This document shows, one piece after another, positions 1-11,869 of a DNA stretch of 64,000 nucleotides; positions within the stretch are counted from its first letter, which is position 1, and the number at the start of each line of letters is the position of its first letter. A model generated the notes under the pieces. It made no database searches. It had not been told where the DNA came from and saw only the letters and a list, made by a program, of their open reading frames with translations. Origin of the DNA: Clusia tigrina (taxonomy: Eukaryota > Arthropoda > Insecta > Diptera > Clusiidae); contig OV050032.1 in NCBI GenBank assembly GCA_920105625.2, positions 94,720,542 through 94,784,541 on the forward strand, read 5' to 3'. Made by a program: the position numbers and the translations under genes.

Positions 1-3000
1 CCTACACCTATCAAAGTTTGCAACATACAAATGCTTGTATATTTTTACTGGAGCGTCATAAAACCTTGAAATTTTTTAGCAATGAAGTACCCGAGCCTCT
101 TGTCAATTTAAGCTATCGCTCAAAACTATGCTACCATTGAGTCCCAAATCAAACACTGATAAAACTTCAAATGGCCCTAACTTCTATACGGTACGTCCTA
201 CACCTATCAAAGTTAGCAACATATAAATGTTTGTAACTTTTTACTGGAGCGTCATAAAACCTTGAAATTTTGTAACAATGAAGTACTCGAGCCTCTTGTC
301 AATTTAAGCTATCGCTCAAAGCTATGCTACCCTAGAGTCCCAAATCAAACACTGATAAAACTTCAAATGCCTCTAACTTCTTTACGGTACGTCCTACACC
401 TATCAAAGTTTGCAACATACAAATGTTTGTAACTTTTTACTGGAGCGTCATAAAACCTTGAAATTTTGTAACAATAAAGTACTCGAGCCTCTTGTCAATT
501 TAAGCTATCGCTGAAAGCTATGCTACAATAGAGTCCCAAATCAAACACTGATAAAACTTCAAACGCCCCTAACTTCTTTACGGTACGTCATACACCTATC
601 AAAGTTTGCAACATACAAATGCTTGTAACTTTTTACTGGAGCGTCATAAAACCTTGAAATTTTGTAACAATGAAGTACCCGAGCCTCTTGTCAATTTAAG
701 CTATCGCTCAAAGCTATGCTACCCTAGAGTCCCAAATCAAACACTGATAAAACTTCAAATGGCCCTAACTTCTATACGGTACGTCCTACACCTATCAAAG
801 TTTGCAACATACAAATGCTTGTAACTTTTTACTGGAGCGTCATAAAACCTTGAAATTTTGTAACAATAAAGTACTCGAGCCGCTTGTCAATTTAAGCCAT
901 CGCTCAAAGCTATGCTACCCTTGAGTCCCAAATCAAACACTGATAAAAGTTCAAATGGCCCTAACTTCTTTACGGTACGTCCTACACATATCAAAGTGTG
1001 CAACATACAAATGCATTGTAACTTTTTACTGGAGCGTCATAAAAACTTGAAATTTTGTAACAATAAAGTACTCGAGCCTCTCGTCAATTTAAGCCATCGC
1101 TCAAAGCTATGCTACCCTTGAGTCCCAAATCAAACACTGATAAAACTTCAAACGCCCCTAACTTCTTTACGGTACCTCCTACGCCTATCTAAGTTTGCAA
1201 CATACAAATGCTTGTAACTTTTTACTGGAGCGTCATAAAACCTTGAAATTTTGTAACAATAAAGTACTCGAGCCTCTTGTCAATTTAAGCTATCGCTCAA
1301 AGCTATGCTACCCTAGAGTCCCAAATGAAACACTGATAAAACTTCAAACGCCCCTAACCTCTTTACGGTAAGTCCTCCACCTATCAAAGTTTGCAACATA
1401 CAAATGCTTGTAACTTTTTACTGGAGCGTCATAAAACCTTGAAATTTTGTAACAATAAAGTACTCGAGCCTCTTGTCAATTTAAGCCATCGCTCAAAGCT
1501 ATGCTACCCTTGAGTCCCAAATCAAACACTGATAAAACTTCAAATGGCCCAAAATTCTATACGGTACGTCCTACACCTATCAAAGTTTGCAACATACAAA
1601 TGCTTGTATATTTTTACTGGAGCGTCATAAAACCTTGAAATTTTGTAGCAATGAAGTACCCGAGCCTCTTGTCAATTTAAGCTATCGCTCAAAACTATGC
1701 TACCATTGAGTCCCAAATCAAACACTGATAAAACTTCAAATGGCCCTAACTTCTATACGGTACGTCCTACACCTATCAAAGTTTGCAACATATAAATGTT
1801 TGTAACTTTTTACTGGAGCGTCATAAAACCTTGAAATTTTGTAACAATGAAGTACTCGAGCCTCTTGTCAATTTAAGCTATCGCTCAAAGCTATGCTACC
1901 CTAGAGTCCCAAATCAAACACTGATAAAACTTCAAATGCCCCTAACTTCTTTACGGTACGTCCTACACCTATCAAAGTTTGCAACATACAAATGCTTGTA
2001 ACTTTTTACTGGAGCGTCATAAAACCTTGAAATTTTGTGACAATAAAGTACTCGAGCCTCTTGTCAATTTAAGCTATCGCTGAAAGCTATGCTACAATAG
2101 AGTCCCAAATCAAACACTGATAAAACTTCAAACGCCCCTAACTTCTTTACGGTACGTCATACACCTATCAAAGTTTGCAACATACAAATGCTTGTAACTT
2201 TTTACTGGAGCGTCATAAAACCTTGAAATTTTGTAACAACGAAGTACCCGAGCCTCTTGTCAATTTAAGCTATCGCTCAAAGCTATGCTACCCTAGAGTC
2301 CCAAATCAAACACTGATAAAACTTCAAATGGCCCTAACTTCTATACGGTACGTCCTACACCTATCAAAGTTTGCAACATACAAATGCTTGTAACTTTTTA
2401 CTGGAGCGTCATAAAACCTTGAAATTTTGTAACAATAAAGTACTCGAGCCGCTTGTCAATTTAAGCCATCGCTCAAAGCTATGCTACCCTTGAGTCCCAA
2501 ATCAAACACTGATAAAACTTCAAACGCCCCTAACTTCTTTACGGTAAGTCCTCCACCTATCAAAGTTTGCAACATACAAATGCTTGTAACTTTTTACTGG
2601 AGCGTCATAAAACCTTGAAATTTTGTAACAATAAAGTACTCGAGCCTCTTGTCAATTTGAGCCATCGCTCAAAGCTATGCTACCCTTGAGTCCCAAATCA
2701 AACACTGATAAAACTTCAAATGGCCCAAAATTCTATACGGTACGTCCTACACCTATCAAAGTTTGCAACATACAAATGCTTGTATATTTTTACTGGAGCG
2801 TCATAAAACCTTGAAATTTTTTAGCAATGAAGTACCCGAGCCTCTTGTCAATTTAAGCTATCGCTCAAAACTATGCTACCATTGAGTCCCAAATCAAACA
2901 CTGATAAAACTTCAAATGGCCCTAACTTCTATACGGTACGTCCTACACCTATCAAAGTTAGCAACATATAAATGTTTGTAACTTTTTTCTGGAGCGTCAT

Positions 3001-5270
3001 AAAACCTTGAAATTTTGTAACAATGAAGTACTCGAGCCTCTTGTCAATTTAAGCTATCGCTCAAAGCTATGCTACCCTAGAGTCCCAAATCAAACACTGA
3101 TAAAACTTCAAATGCCTCTAACTTCTTTACGGTACGTCCTACACCTATCAAAGTTTGCAACATACAAATGTTTGTAACTTTTTACTGGAGCGTCATAAAA
3201 CCTTGAAATTTTGTAACAATAAAGTACTCGAGCCTCTTGTCAATTTAAGCTATCGCTGAAAGCTATGCTACAATAGAGTCCCAAATCAAACACTGATAAA
3301 ACTTCAAACGCCCCTAACTTCTTTACGGTACGTCATACACCTATCAAAGTTTGCAACATACAAATGCTTGTAACTTTTTACTGGAGCGTCATAAAACCTT
3401 GAAATTTTGTAACAATGAAGTACCCGAGCCTCTTGTCAATTTAAGCTATCGCTCAAAGCTATGCTACCCTAGAGTCCCAAATCAAACACTGATAAAACTT
3501 CAAATGGCCCTAACTTCTATACGGTACGTCCTACACCTATCAAAGTTTGCAACATACAAATGCTTGTAACTTTTTACTGGAGCGTCATAAAACCTTGAAA
3601 TTTTGTAACAATAAAGTACTCGAGCCGCTTGTCAATTTAAGCCATCGCTCAAAGCTATGCTACCCTTGAGTCCCAAATCAAACACTGATAAAAGTTCAAA
3701 TGGCCCTAACTTCTTTACGGTACGTCCTACACATATCAAAGTGTGCAACATACAAATGCATTGTAACTTTTTACTGGAGCGTCATAAAAACTTGAAATTT
3801 TGTAACAATAAAGTACTCGAGCCTCTCGTCAATTTAAGCCATCGCTCAAAGCTATGCTACCCTTGAGTCCCAAATCAAACACTGATAAAACTTCAAACGC
3901 CCCTAACTTCTTTACGGTACCTCCTACGCCTATCTAAGTTTGCAACATACAAATGCTTGTAACTTTTTACTGGAGCGTCATAAAACCTTGAAATTTTGTA
4001 ACAATAAAGTACTCGAGCCTCTTGTCAATTTAAGCTATCGCTCAAAGCTATGCTACCCTAGAGTCCCAAATGAAACACTGATAAAACTTCAAACGCCCCT
4101 AACTTCTTTACGGTAAGTCCTCCACCTATCAAAGTTTGCAACATACAAATGCTTGTAACTTTTTACTGGAGCGTCATAAAACCTTGAAATTTTGTAACAA
4201 TAAAGTACTCGAGCCTCTTGTCAATTTAAGCCATCGCTCAAAGCTATGCTACCCTTGAGTCCCAAATCAAACACTGATAAAACTTCAAATGGCCCAAAAT
4301 TCTATACGGTACGTCCTACACCTATCAAAGTTTGCAACATACAAATGCTTGTATATTTTTACTGGAGCGTCATAAAACCTTGAAATTTTGTAGCAATGAA
4401 GTACCCGAGCCTCTTGTCAATTTAAGCTATCGCTCAAAACTATGCTACCATTGAGTCCCAAATCAAACACTGATAAAACTTCAAATGGCCCTAACTTCTA
4501 TACGGTACGTCCTACACCTATCAAAGTTTGCAACATATAAATGTTTGTAACTTTTTACTGGAGCGTCATAAAACCTTGAAATTTTGTAACAATGAAGTAC
4601 TCGAGCCTCTTGTCAATTTAAGCTATCGCTCAAAGCTATGCTACCCTAGAGTCCCAAATCAAACACTGATAAAACTTCAAATGCCCCTAACTTCTTTACG
4701 GTACGTCCTACACCTATCAAAGTTTGCAACATACAAATGTTTGTAACTTTTTACTGGAGCGTCATAAAACCTTGAAATTTTGTAACAATAAAGTACTCGA
4801 GCCTCTTGTCAATTTAAGCTATCGCTGAAAGCTATGCTACAATAGAGTCCCAAATCAAACACTGATAAAACTTCAAACGCCCCTAACTTCTTTACGGTAC
4901 GTCATACACCTATCAAAGTTTGCAACATACAAATGCTTGTAACTTTTTACTGGAGCGTCATAAAACCTTGAAATTTTGTAACAACGAAGTACCCGAGCCT
5001 CTTGTCAATTTAAGCTATCGCTCAAAGCTATGCTACCCTAGAGTCCCAAATCAAACACTGATAAAACTTCAAATGGCCCTAACTTCTATACGGTACGTCC
5101 TACACCTATCAAAGTTTGCAACATACAAATGCTTGTAACTTTTTACTGGAGCGTCATAAAACCTTGAAATTTTGTAACAATAAAGTACTCGAGCCGCTTG
5201 TCAATTTAAGCCATCGCTCAAAGCTATGCTACCCTTGAGTCCCAAATCAAACACTGATAAAACTTCAAAC
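1..5270 (+). repeat. Tandem higher-order repeat, offset 2745 bp (14 monomers)
   Basis: Positions 1 to about 2525 match 2746 to about 5270 almost base for base, including private variants. TTTTTTAGCAATG occurs near 70 and 2815, GAGCCGCTTG near 890 and 3623, and ACAACGAAG near 2236 and 4981. Beyond about 5270 the copies diverge (GGTACGTCC/ACATAT in place of GGTAAGTCC/CCACC). Inside each copy there is an older 8-monomer duplication (offset about 1567-1569 bp), so the structure is nested. The first copy may extend upstream of the window. Confidence 0.85.
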
Positions 5271-6099
5271 GCTCCTAACTTCTTTACGGTACGTCCTACA
5301 CATATAAAAGTTTGCAACATACAAATGCATTGTAACTTTTTACTGGAGCGTCATAAAAACTTGAAATTTTGTAACAATAAAGTACTCGAGCCTCTTGTCA
5401 ATTTAAGCCATCGTTCAAAGCTATGCTACCCTAGAGTCCCAAATCAAACACTGATAAAACTTCAAACGCCCCTAACTTCTTTACGGTACGTCCTACACCT
5501 ATCAAAGTTTGCTACTTACAAATGCTTGTAACTTTTTACTGGAGCGTCATAAATCCTTGAAATTTTGTAACAATGAAGTACTCGAGCCTCTTGTCAATTT
5601 AAGCTATCGCTCAAAGCTATGCTACCCTTGAGTCCCAAATCGAACACTGATAAAACTTCAAATGGCCCTAACTTCTATACGGTACGTCCTACACCTATCA
5701 AAGTTTGCAACATACAAATGCTTGTAACTTTTTACTGGAGCGTCATAAATCCTTGAAATTTTGTAACAATAAAGTACTCGAGCCTCTTGTCAATTTAAGC
5801 CATCACTCAAAGCTATGCAACCCTTGAGTCCCAAATCAAACACTGATAAAACTTCGAACGCCCCTAACTTCTTTACGGTACGTCCTCCACCTATCAAAGT
5901 TTGCAACATACAAATGCTTGTAACTTTTTACTGGAGCGTCATAAACCCTTGAAATTTTGTAACAATGAAGTACCCGAGCCTCTTGTCAATTTAAGCCATC
6001 GCTCAAAGCTATGCTACCCTTGAGTCCCAAATCAAACACGGATAAAACTTCAAATGGCCCTAACTTCTATACGGTACGTCCTACACCTATCAAAGTTTG

Positions 6100-8862
6100 C
6101 AACATACAAATGCTTGTAACTTTTTACTGGAGCGTCATAAAACCTTGAAATTTTGTAACAATAAAGTACTCGAGCCTCTTGTCAATTTAAGCCATCGCTC
6201 AAAGCTATGCTTCCCTTGAGTCCCAAATCAAACACTGATAAAACTTCAAATGGCCCTAACTTCTGTACGGTACGTCCTACACCTATCAAAGTTTGCAACA
6301 TACAAATGCTTGTATCTTTTTACTGGAGCGTCATAAAACCTTGAAATTTTGTAACAATAAAGTACTCGAGCCTCTTGTAAATTTAAGTTATCGCTCAAAG
6401 CTATGCTACCCTAGAGTCCCAATTCAAACACTGATAAAACTTCAAATGGCCCTAACTTCTATACGGTACGTCCTACACCTATCAAAGTTTGCAACATACA
6501 AATGCTTGTATCTTTTTACTGGAGCGTCATAAAACCTTGAAATTTTGTAACAATAAAGTACTCGAGCCTCTTGTAAATTTAAGTTATCGCTCAAAGCTAT
6601 GCTACCCCAGAGTCCCAAATCAAACACTGATAAAACTTCAAACGCCCCTAACTTCTTTACGGTACGTCCTACACCTATCAAAGTTGGCAACATTCAAATG
6701 CTTGTAACTTTTTACTGGAGCGTCATAAAACCTTGAAATTTTGTAACAATAAAGTACTCGAGCCTCTTGTCAATTTAAGCCATCGCTCAAAGCTATGCTA
6801 CCCTAGAGTCCCAAATCAAACACTAATAAAACTTCAAACGCCCCTAACTTCTTTACGGTACGTCCTACACCTATCAAAATTGGCAACATTCAAATGCTTG
6901 TAACTTTTTACTGGAGCGTCATAAAACCTTGAAATTTTGTAACAATGAAGTTCCCGAGCTTCTTGTCAATTTAAGCTATCGCTCAAAGCTATGCTACCCT
7001 AGAGTCCAAAATCATACACTGATAAAACTTCAAATGGCCCTAACTTCTATACGGTACGTCCTACACCTATCAAAGTTTGCAACATACAAATGCTTGTATC
7101 TTTTTACTGGAGCGTCATAAAACCTTGAAATTTTGTAACAATGAAGTACTCGAGCCTCTTGTCAATTTAAGCCATCGCTCAAAGCCATGCTACCCTAGAG
7201 TCCCAAATCAAACACTGATAAAAGTTCAAATGGCCCTTACTTCTATACGGTACGTCCTACACCTATCAAAGTTTGCAACATACAAATGCTTGTATCTTTT
7301 TACTGGAGCGTCATAAAACCTTGAAATTCTGTAACAATGAAGTACCCGAGCCTCTTGTCAATTTAAGCTATCGCTCAAAGCTATGCTACCCTTGAGTCCC
7401 AAATCAAACACTGATAAAACTTCAAATGGCCCTAACTACTATACGGTACGTCCTACACCTATCAAAGTTTGCAACATACAAATGCTTGTAACTTTTTACT
7501 GGAGCGTCATAAAACCTTGAAATTTTGTAACAATAAAGTACTCGAGCCTCTTGTCAATTTAAGCCATCGCTCAAAGCTATGCTACCCTTGAGTCCCAAAT
7601 CAAACACTGATAAAACTTCAAATGGCCCTAACTTCTGTACGGTACGTCCTACACCTATCAAAGTTTGCAACATACAAATACTTGTATCTTTTTACTGGAG
7701 GGTCATAAAACCTTGAAATTTTGTAACAATAAAGTACTCGAGCCTCTTGTAAATTTAAGTTATCGCTCAAAGCTATGCTACCCTAGAGTCCCAAATCAAA
7801 CACTGATAAAACTTCAAATGGCCCTAACTTCTATACGGTACGTCCTACACCTATCAAAGTTTGCAACATACAAATGCTTGTTTCTTTTTACTGGAGCGTC
7901 ATAAAACCTTGAAATTTTGTAACAATAAAGTACTCGAGCCTCTTGTAAATTTAAGTTATCGCTCAAAGCTATGCTACCCTAGAGTCCCAAATCAAACACT
8001 GATAAAACTTCAAACGCCCCTTACTTCTTTACGGTACGTCCTACACCTATCAAAGTTGGCAACATTCAAATGCTTGTAACTTTTTACTGGAGCGTCATAA
8101 AACCTTGAAATTTTGTAACAATAAAGTACTCGAGCCTCTTGTCAATTTAAGCCATCGCTCAAAGCTATGCTACCCTAGAGTCCCAAATCAAACACTAATA
8201 AAACTTCAAACGCCCCTAACTTCTTTACGGTACGTCCTACACCTATCAAAGTTGGCAACATTCAAATGCTTGTAACTTTTTACTGGAGCGTCATAAAACC
8301 TTGAAATTTTGTAACAATGAAGTTCCCGAGCTTCTTGTCAATTTAAGCTATCGCTCAAAGCTATGCTACCCTAGAGTCCAAAATCAAACACTGATAAAAC
8401 TTCAAATGGCCCTAACTTCTATACGGTACGTCCTACACCTATCAAAGTTTGCAACATACAAATGCTTGTATCTTTTTACTGGAGCGTCATAAAACCTTGA
8501 AATTTTGTAACAATGAAGTATTCGAGCCTCTTGTCAATTTAAGCCATCGCTCAAAGCTATGCTACCCTAGAGTCCCAAATCAAACACTGATAAAAGTTCA
8601 AATGGCCCTTACTTCTATACGGTACGTCCTACACCTATCAAAGTTTGCAACATACAAATGCTTGTATCTTTTTACTGTAGCGTCATAAAACCTTGAAATT
8701 CTGTAACAATGAAGTACCCGAGCCTCTTGTCAATTTAAGCTATCGCTCAAAGCTATGCTACCCTTGAGTCCCAAATCAAACACTGATAAAACTTCAAATG
8801 GCCCTAACTACTATACGGTACGTCCTACACCTATCAAAGTTTGCAACATACAAATGCTTGTA
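6100..8862 (+). repeat. Tandem higher-order repeat, offset 1372 bp (7 monomers)
   Basis: About 6100-7490 aligns with 7472-8862 at an offset of exactly seven monomers. Shared private variants are TTCTGTACGG (near 6260 and 7633), TTGTAAATTTAAG (several positions in both), AAGTTCCCGAGCTTC (near 6950 and 8322) and AGAGTCCAAAATC (near 7003 and 8375). Few mismatches separate the copies, so this is a recent amplification. Boundaries are approximate because flanking monomers are also homologous. Confidence 0.8.
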
Positions 8863-10270
8863 ACTTTTTACTGGAGCGTCATAAGACCTTGAAATTTTGT
8901 AACAATAAAGTACTCGAGCCTCTTGTCAATTTAAGCTATCGCTGAAAGCTATGCTAACCTAGAGTCCCAAATCAAACCCTGATAAAACTTCAAACGCCCC
9001 TAACTTCTTTACGGTACGTCCTACACCTATCAAAATTTGCAACATACAAATGCTTGTAACTTTTTACTGGTGCGTCATAAAACCTTGAAATTTTGTTACA
9101 ATGAAGTACCCGAGCCTCTTGTCAATTTAAGCTATCGCTCAAAGCGATGCTACCCTAGAGTCCCAAATCAAACACTGATAAAACTTCAAATGGCCCTAAC
9201 TTCTATACGGTACGTCCTACACCTATCAAGGTTTGCAACATACAAATGCTTGTAACTTTTTACTGGAGCGTCATAAAACCTTGAAATTTTGTAACAATAA
9301 AGTACTCGAGCCTCTTGTCAATTTAAGCCATCGCTCAAAGCTATGCTACCCTTGAGTCCCAAATCAAACACTGATAAAACTTCAAGCGCCCCTAACTTCT
9401 TTACGGTACGTCCTACACCTATCAAAGTTGGCAACATTCAAATGCTTGTAACTTTTTAATGGAGCGTCATAAAACCTTGAAATTTTGTAACAGTGAAGTA
9501 CCCGAGCCTCTTGTCAATTTAAGCTATCGCTCAAAGCTATGCTACCCTAGAGTCCCAAATCAAACACTGATAAAACTTCAAACGCCCCTAACTTCTTTAC
9601 GGTACGTCCTACACCTATCAAAGTTTGCAACATACAAATGCTTGTATCTTTTTACTGGAGCGTCATAAAACCTTGAAATTTTGTAACAATGAAGTACCCG
9701 AGCCTCTTGTCAATTTAAGCTATCGCTCAAAGCTATGCTACCCTAGAGTCCCAAATCAAACACTGATAAAACTTCAAACGCCCCTTACTTCTATACGGTA
9801 CGTCCTACACCTATCAAAGTTTGCAACATACAAATGCTTGTATCTTTTTACTGGAGCGTCATAAAACCTTGAAATTCTGTAACAATGAAGTACCCGAGCC
9901 TCTTGTCAATTTTAGCTATCGCTCAAAGCTATGCTACCCTTGAGTCCCAAATCAAACACTGATAAAACTTCAAATGGCCCTAACTTCTATACGGTACGTC
10001 CAACACCTATCAAAGTTTGCAACATACAAATGCTTGTAACTTTTTACTGGAGCGTCATAAAACCTTGAAATTTTGTAACAATAAAGTACTCGAGCCTCTT
10101 GTCAATTTAAGCTATCGCTGAAAGCTATGCTAACCTAGAGTCCCAAATCAAACACTGATAAAACTTCAAACGCCCCTAACTTCTTTACGGTACGTCCTAC
10201 ACCTATCAAAGTTTGCAACATACAAATGCTTGTAACTTTTTACTGGAGCGTCATAAAACCTTGAAATTTT

Positions 10271-10741
10271 GTTAGAATCAAGCTACTTACGCGTAGTTGA
10301 CTCACAGCACCGGCTCTTATTAAATTCATTAAGAACGCACATATTTCTAGGGTGCAAATATAGTAAATGAGCAGTAATTATTCATTTAATTATGATGTAA
10401 ACTTTTAGGGTGTCACAGTTCCGCAGTCAAGCTGACGAGGGGCATTTAGAATGCACCGACGACAGCTTTTATTTGCAGTAGGTCAGTGGGCTTGCGCAAC
10501 TGACACCAAATAACAATTGCGTAACTGGAACACCAGAAAAGTCAAGACGTAGACTGTAATGTTTATTTTTAAATAGTATATAAGAACTAGCATTTTAAGA
10601 ATAAAGCTCTCTTGTGTTTTAAAACTGAAAAGTGAAAGTGTTTGTACTCTACGTTAGGGTTCTTGATTTTGCAGCCACGCGCCCGGAAGAACTGCGACAG
10701 GACGTCGCTCTCGCCGACAAGCAGACACGAGGACCCCAACA
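10271..10741 (+). repeat. 5' LTR, lacking its first 8 bp
   Basis: Matches 20778-21248 base for base except at 10472 (T, C in the 3' LTR), 10495 (C/A), 10511 (T/A) and 10569 (T/G). The intact 3' copy starts TGTTGTGAGTTAG. This copy starts at GTTAG, directly abutting satellite that itself ends in GTTA, so the edge is ambiguous by 4 bp. It ends in CAACA. TATATAA at 10577-10583 and AATAAA at 10600-10605 are intact, so the promoter part of U3 should be unaffected by the loss of the tip. The loss would matter for integrase recognition only if this LTR end were reused; reverse transcription regenerates LTRs from the 3' U3. Confidence 0.95.
10577..10583 (+). promoter_or_regulatory. TATA box of the 5' LTR promoter
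   Basis: TATATAA lies about 160 bp before the LTR end, the expected place for the RNA polymerase II promoter of a gypsy-type LTR. Transcription would be expected to start about 25-35 bp downstream, near 10605-10615. The same box occurs at 21084-21090 in the 3' LTR. Confidence 0.6.
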
Positions 10742-10744
10742 TTT

Positions 10745-10762
10745 TGGCGCAGCCGGTAGGAT
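10745..10762 (+). promoter_or_regulatory. Primer-binding site, tRNA-Ser type
   Basis: TGGCGCAGCCGGTAGGAT begins 3 nt after the CA end of the 5' LTR. TGG pairs with the CCA tail that every tRNA carries. From memory, the rest is complementary to the 3' acceptor and T-arm of insect serine tRNAs, which end in CCTACCG(A/G)CTGCG before CCA. Several fly gypsy-group elements are known to prime with tRNA-Ser. It would start minus-strand cDNA synthesis. The tRNA identity was recalled, not searched. Confidence 0.75.
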
Positions 10763-11869
10763 ACAACGTCGAGTGCCAGGAAAAGAGCACTCCTACGCGG
10801 GAATCCACCAATAGGAAACCATCAGGATAACCATCCCAAAGGAGTTCAATGGAGGGTAAAAAAAATGGTGAGTATGCTTATAGTAGGACATTCTAGTATC
10901 TAAGTGAATTTTGTCGACGATTCTTCGGTGACCGTGTGGGCGCTTTTGCGCCTGTCATGCAGAAGAAGCAGCATTGGGGCTGATTAGCCGCTGCGGTTAG
11001 GTGACAATAGGTCGATTCAAAAGAAAACTTTCTACTTACGGTCAGGTTGTATAGGGTTGTTCCACTGAGATTAGGCTCATACTTTTTAATACATTTTGTT
11101 TCAGCATTCTCGGGGAATGTGGGACGTGTCTGTTTATTCACGGATTTTGCGTTATTGAATTGCGAACTTGTGTATACCGGTTGGTTTGGTTCGGAAAGAA
11201 CGTGCCACGGTATAGGGTTCGTACGGTTATGATAGGGGATTTGTGTTTGTTTGTCGGCAGGGACTTTTATACGATTCAATTTATATTGTTTTGAAATCAA
11301 AATAAAGATTGATTTAAATATTTGGCATTTTGAGTTTAGGGTATTAGGTGAAGAGGTGCAGACAACACGTGTTGTTGCATCAAAGTTTTTGAAGTTCGGA
11401 AACTACGATTTGCGTAGCAATGGTGAAGAAAACATTTAAATGCTATTATTATGTGGCGCATACGTTACGGGTTTATTGTTAAATACGGATTCAAACTTCC
11501 GGGAATGAATCAAGACACTTTTGCCGGTAAATTAAATTTCGGTTTTTACAAACATATGGCCTTTTCTATGGATTTTTGGGAGTTTTAAAGATGGTGAGTG
11601 GAAAACAAGGAGTATTTGTGAAGAAGTCAAGGACCAATTTGCTTTGATGGAAGGACTTAATGGACGCCGGTAGACAGCGGAACTTCATGATGGAAAACAA
11701 GTATAGCAGAATATGTGTATAAAGATAGAATTTACGGTGGAATGTTTTTTTTTAAATAACTCTGTTTTGAATCATTAAGTAAGATCGAATAAAATATTGT
11801 AACAAGTTTTAACAAATATTGGATTTTTATTTGTAATTGGGATACGACATCTGTTCTGGCATTTGGGAT
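10763..11869 (+). other. Retrotransposon 5' leader without a long ORF
   Basis: About 1.1 kb between PBS and gag. I see only short ORFs, among them a 15-codon one from ATG 10849 that runs into GTGAGT at 10868-10873, a good splice-donor match; a second GGTGAGT occurs near 11593. The sense strand carries T-rich runs. RNA packaging and dimerisation signals usually lie here in such elements, but none can be pinpointed. The leader is long for a gypsy-type element and contains several upstream ATGs, which would hinder simple scanning to gag. Confidence 0.6.

Larger units (their letters stand above)
1..10270 (+). repeat. 196-bp satellite array, left block
   Basis: Head-to-tail tandem array of about 52 monomers, nearly all 196 bp with occasional 197-bp units, AT-rich and all in one orientation. 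Landmarks in each monomer, in order: TTGAAATTTTGTAACAA, an ACTCGAGCC or ACCCGAGCC box, GTCAATTTAAG, GCTATGCTACC, GAGTCCCAAATC, a variable AAACGCCCC or AAATGGCCC segment, CGGTACGTCC, TATCAAAGTTTGCAACAT, and TACAAATGCTTGTA with internal dyad symmetry. Monomers differ mostly by a few substitutions at recurring positions. Length near a nucleosome repeat and local homogeneity fit a centromeric or pericentromeric satellite (inference). I do not recognise it as a named satellite. ORFs inside it are repeat by-products: 196 is not a multiple of 3, so every frame shifts at each monomer. Confidence 0.97.

Noticed and set aside
1..196. CENP-B box in the monomer
   Set aside because: I looked for a TTCG....A..CGGGA-like core in the consensus and found none.
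1..196. Internal half-monomer ancestry (TGTAAC...ACT-GAGC occurs twice per monomer, and CTATC...AAAG twice)
   Set aside because: Matches are short and at inconsistent spacing; not convincing without an alignment score.
606..824. The 72-codon ORF that recurs in nearly every satellite monomer, and its 63-, 79- and 101-codon versions
   Set aside because: It exists because one frame of the monomer lacks stops for slightly more than 196 nt. It shifts frame at each monomer, starts and ends inside identical repeat sequence, and shows no promoter or recognisable domain. The 101-codon forms arise only where the +1 bp variant changes the frame.
6442..6693. Antisense ORFs in the satellite (also 45376-45561, 47338-47523, 48122-48307)
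   Set aside because: Reverse-strand reading of the same repeat; their presence depends on chance loss of one stop codon in particular variants.
10266..10270. A target-site duplication flanking the element
   Set aside because: Bases before the 5' LTR (ATTTT) do not match those after the 3' LTR (CTACC); see the deletion explanation.
1..10270. CRISPR-like array
   Set aside because: The regular period comes from contiguous tandem monomers with no unique spacers, and the element is eukaryotic.
10893..11300. 135-codon antisense ORF in the retrotransposon leader
   Set aside because: No recognisable domain, lies opposite the leader, and composition is what an AT-rich leader gives by chance.
11837..11869. 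Upstream extension of gag to a TTG, and a GTG start for pol at 14251
   Set aside because: Non-ATG starts are unlikely in an animal retrotransposon; gag has a good ATG at 11870 and pol is better explained by frameshifting.
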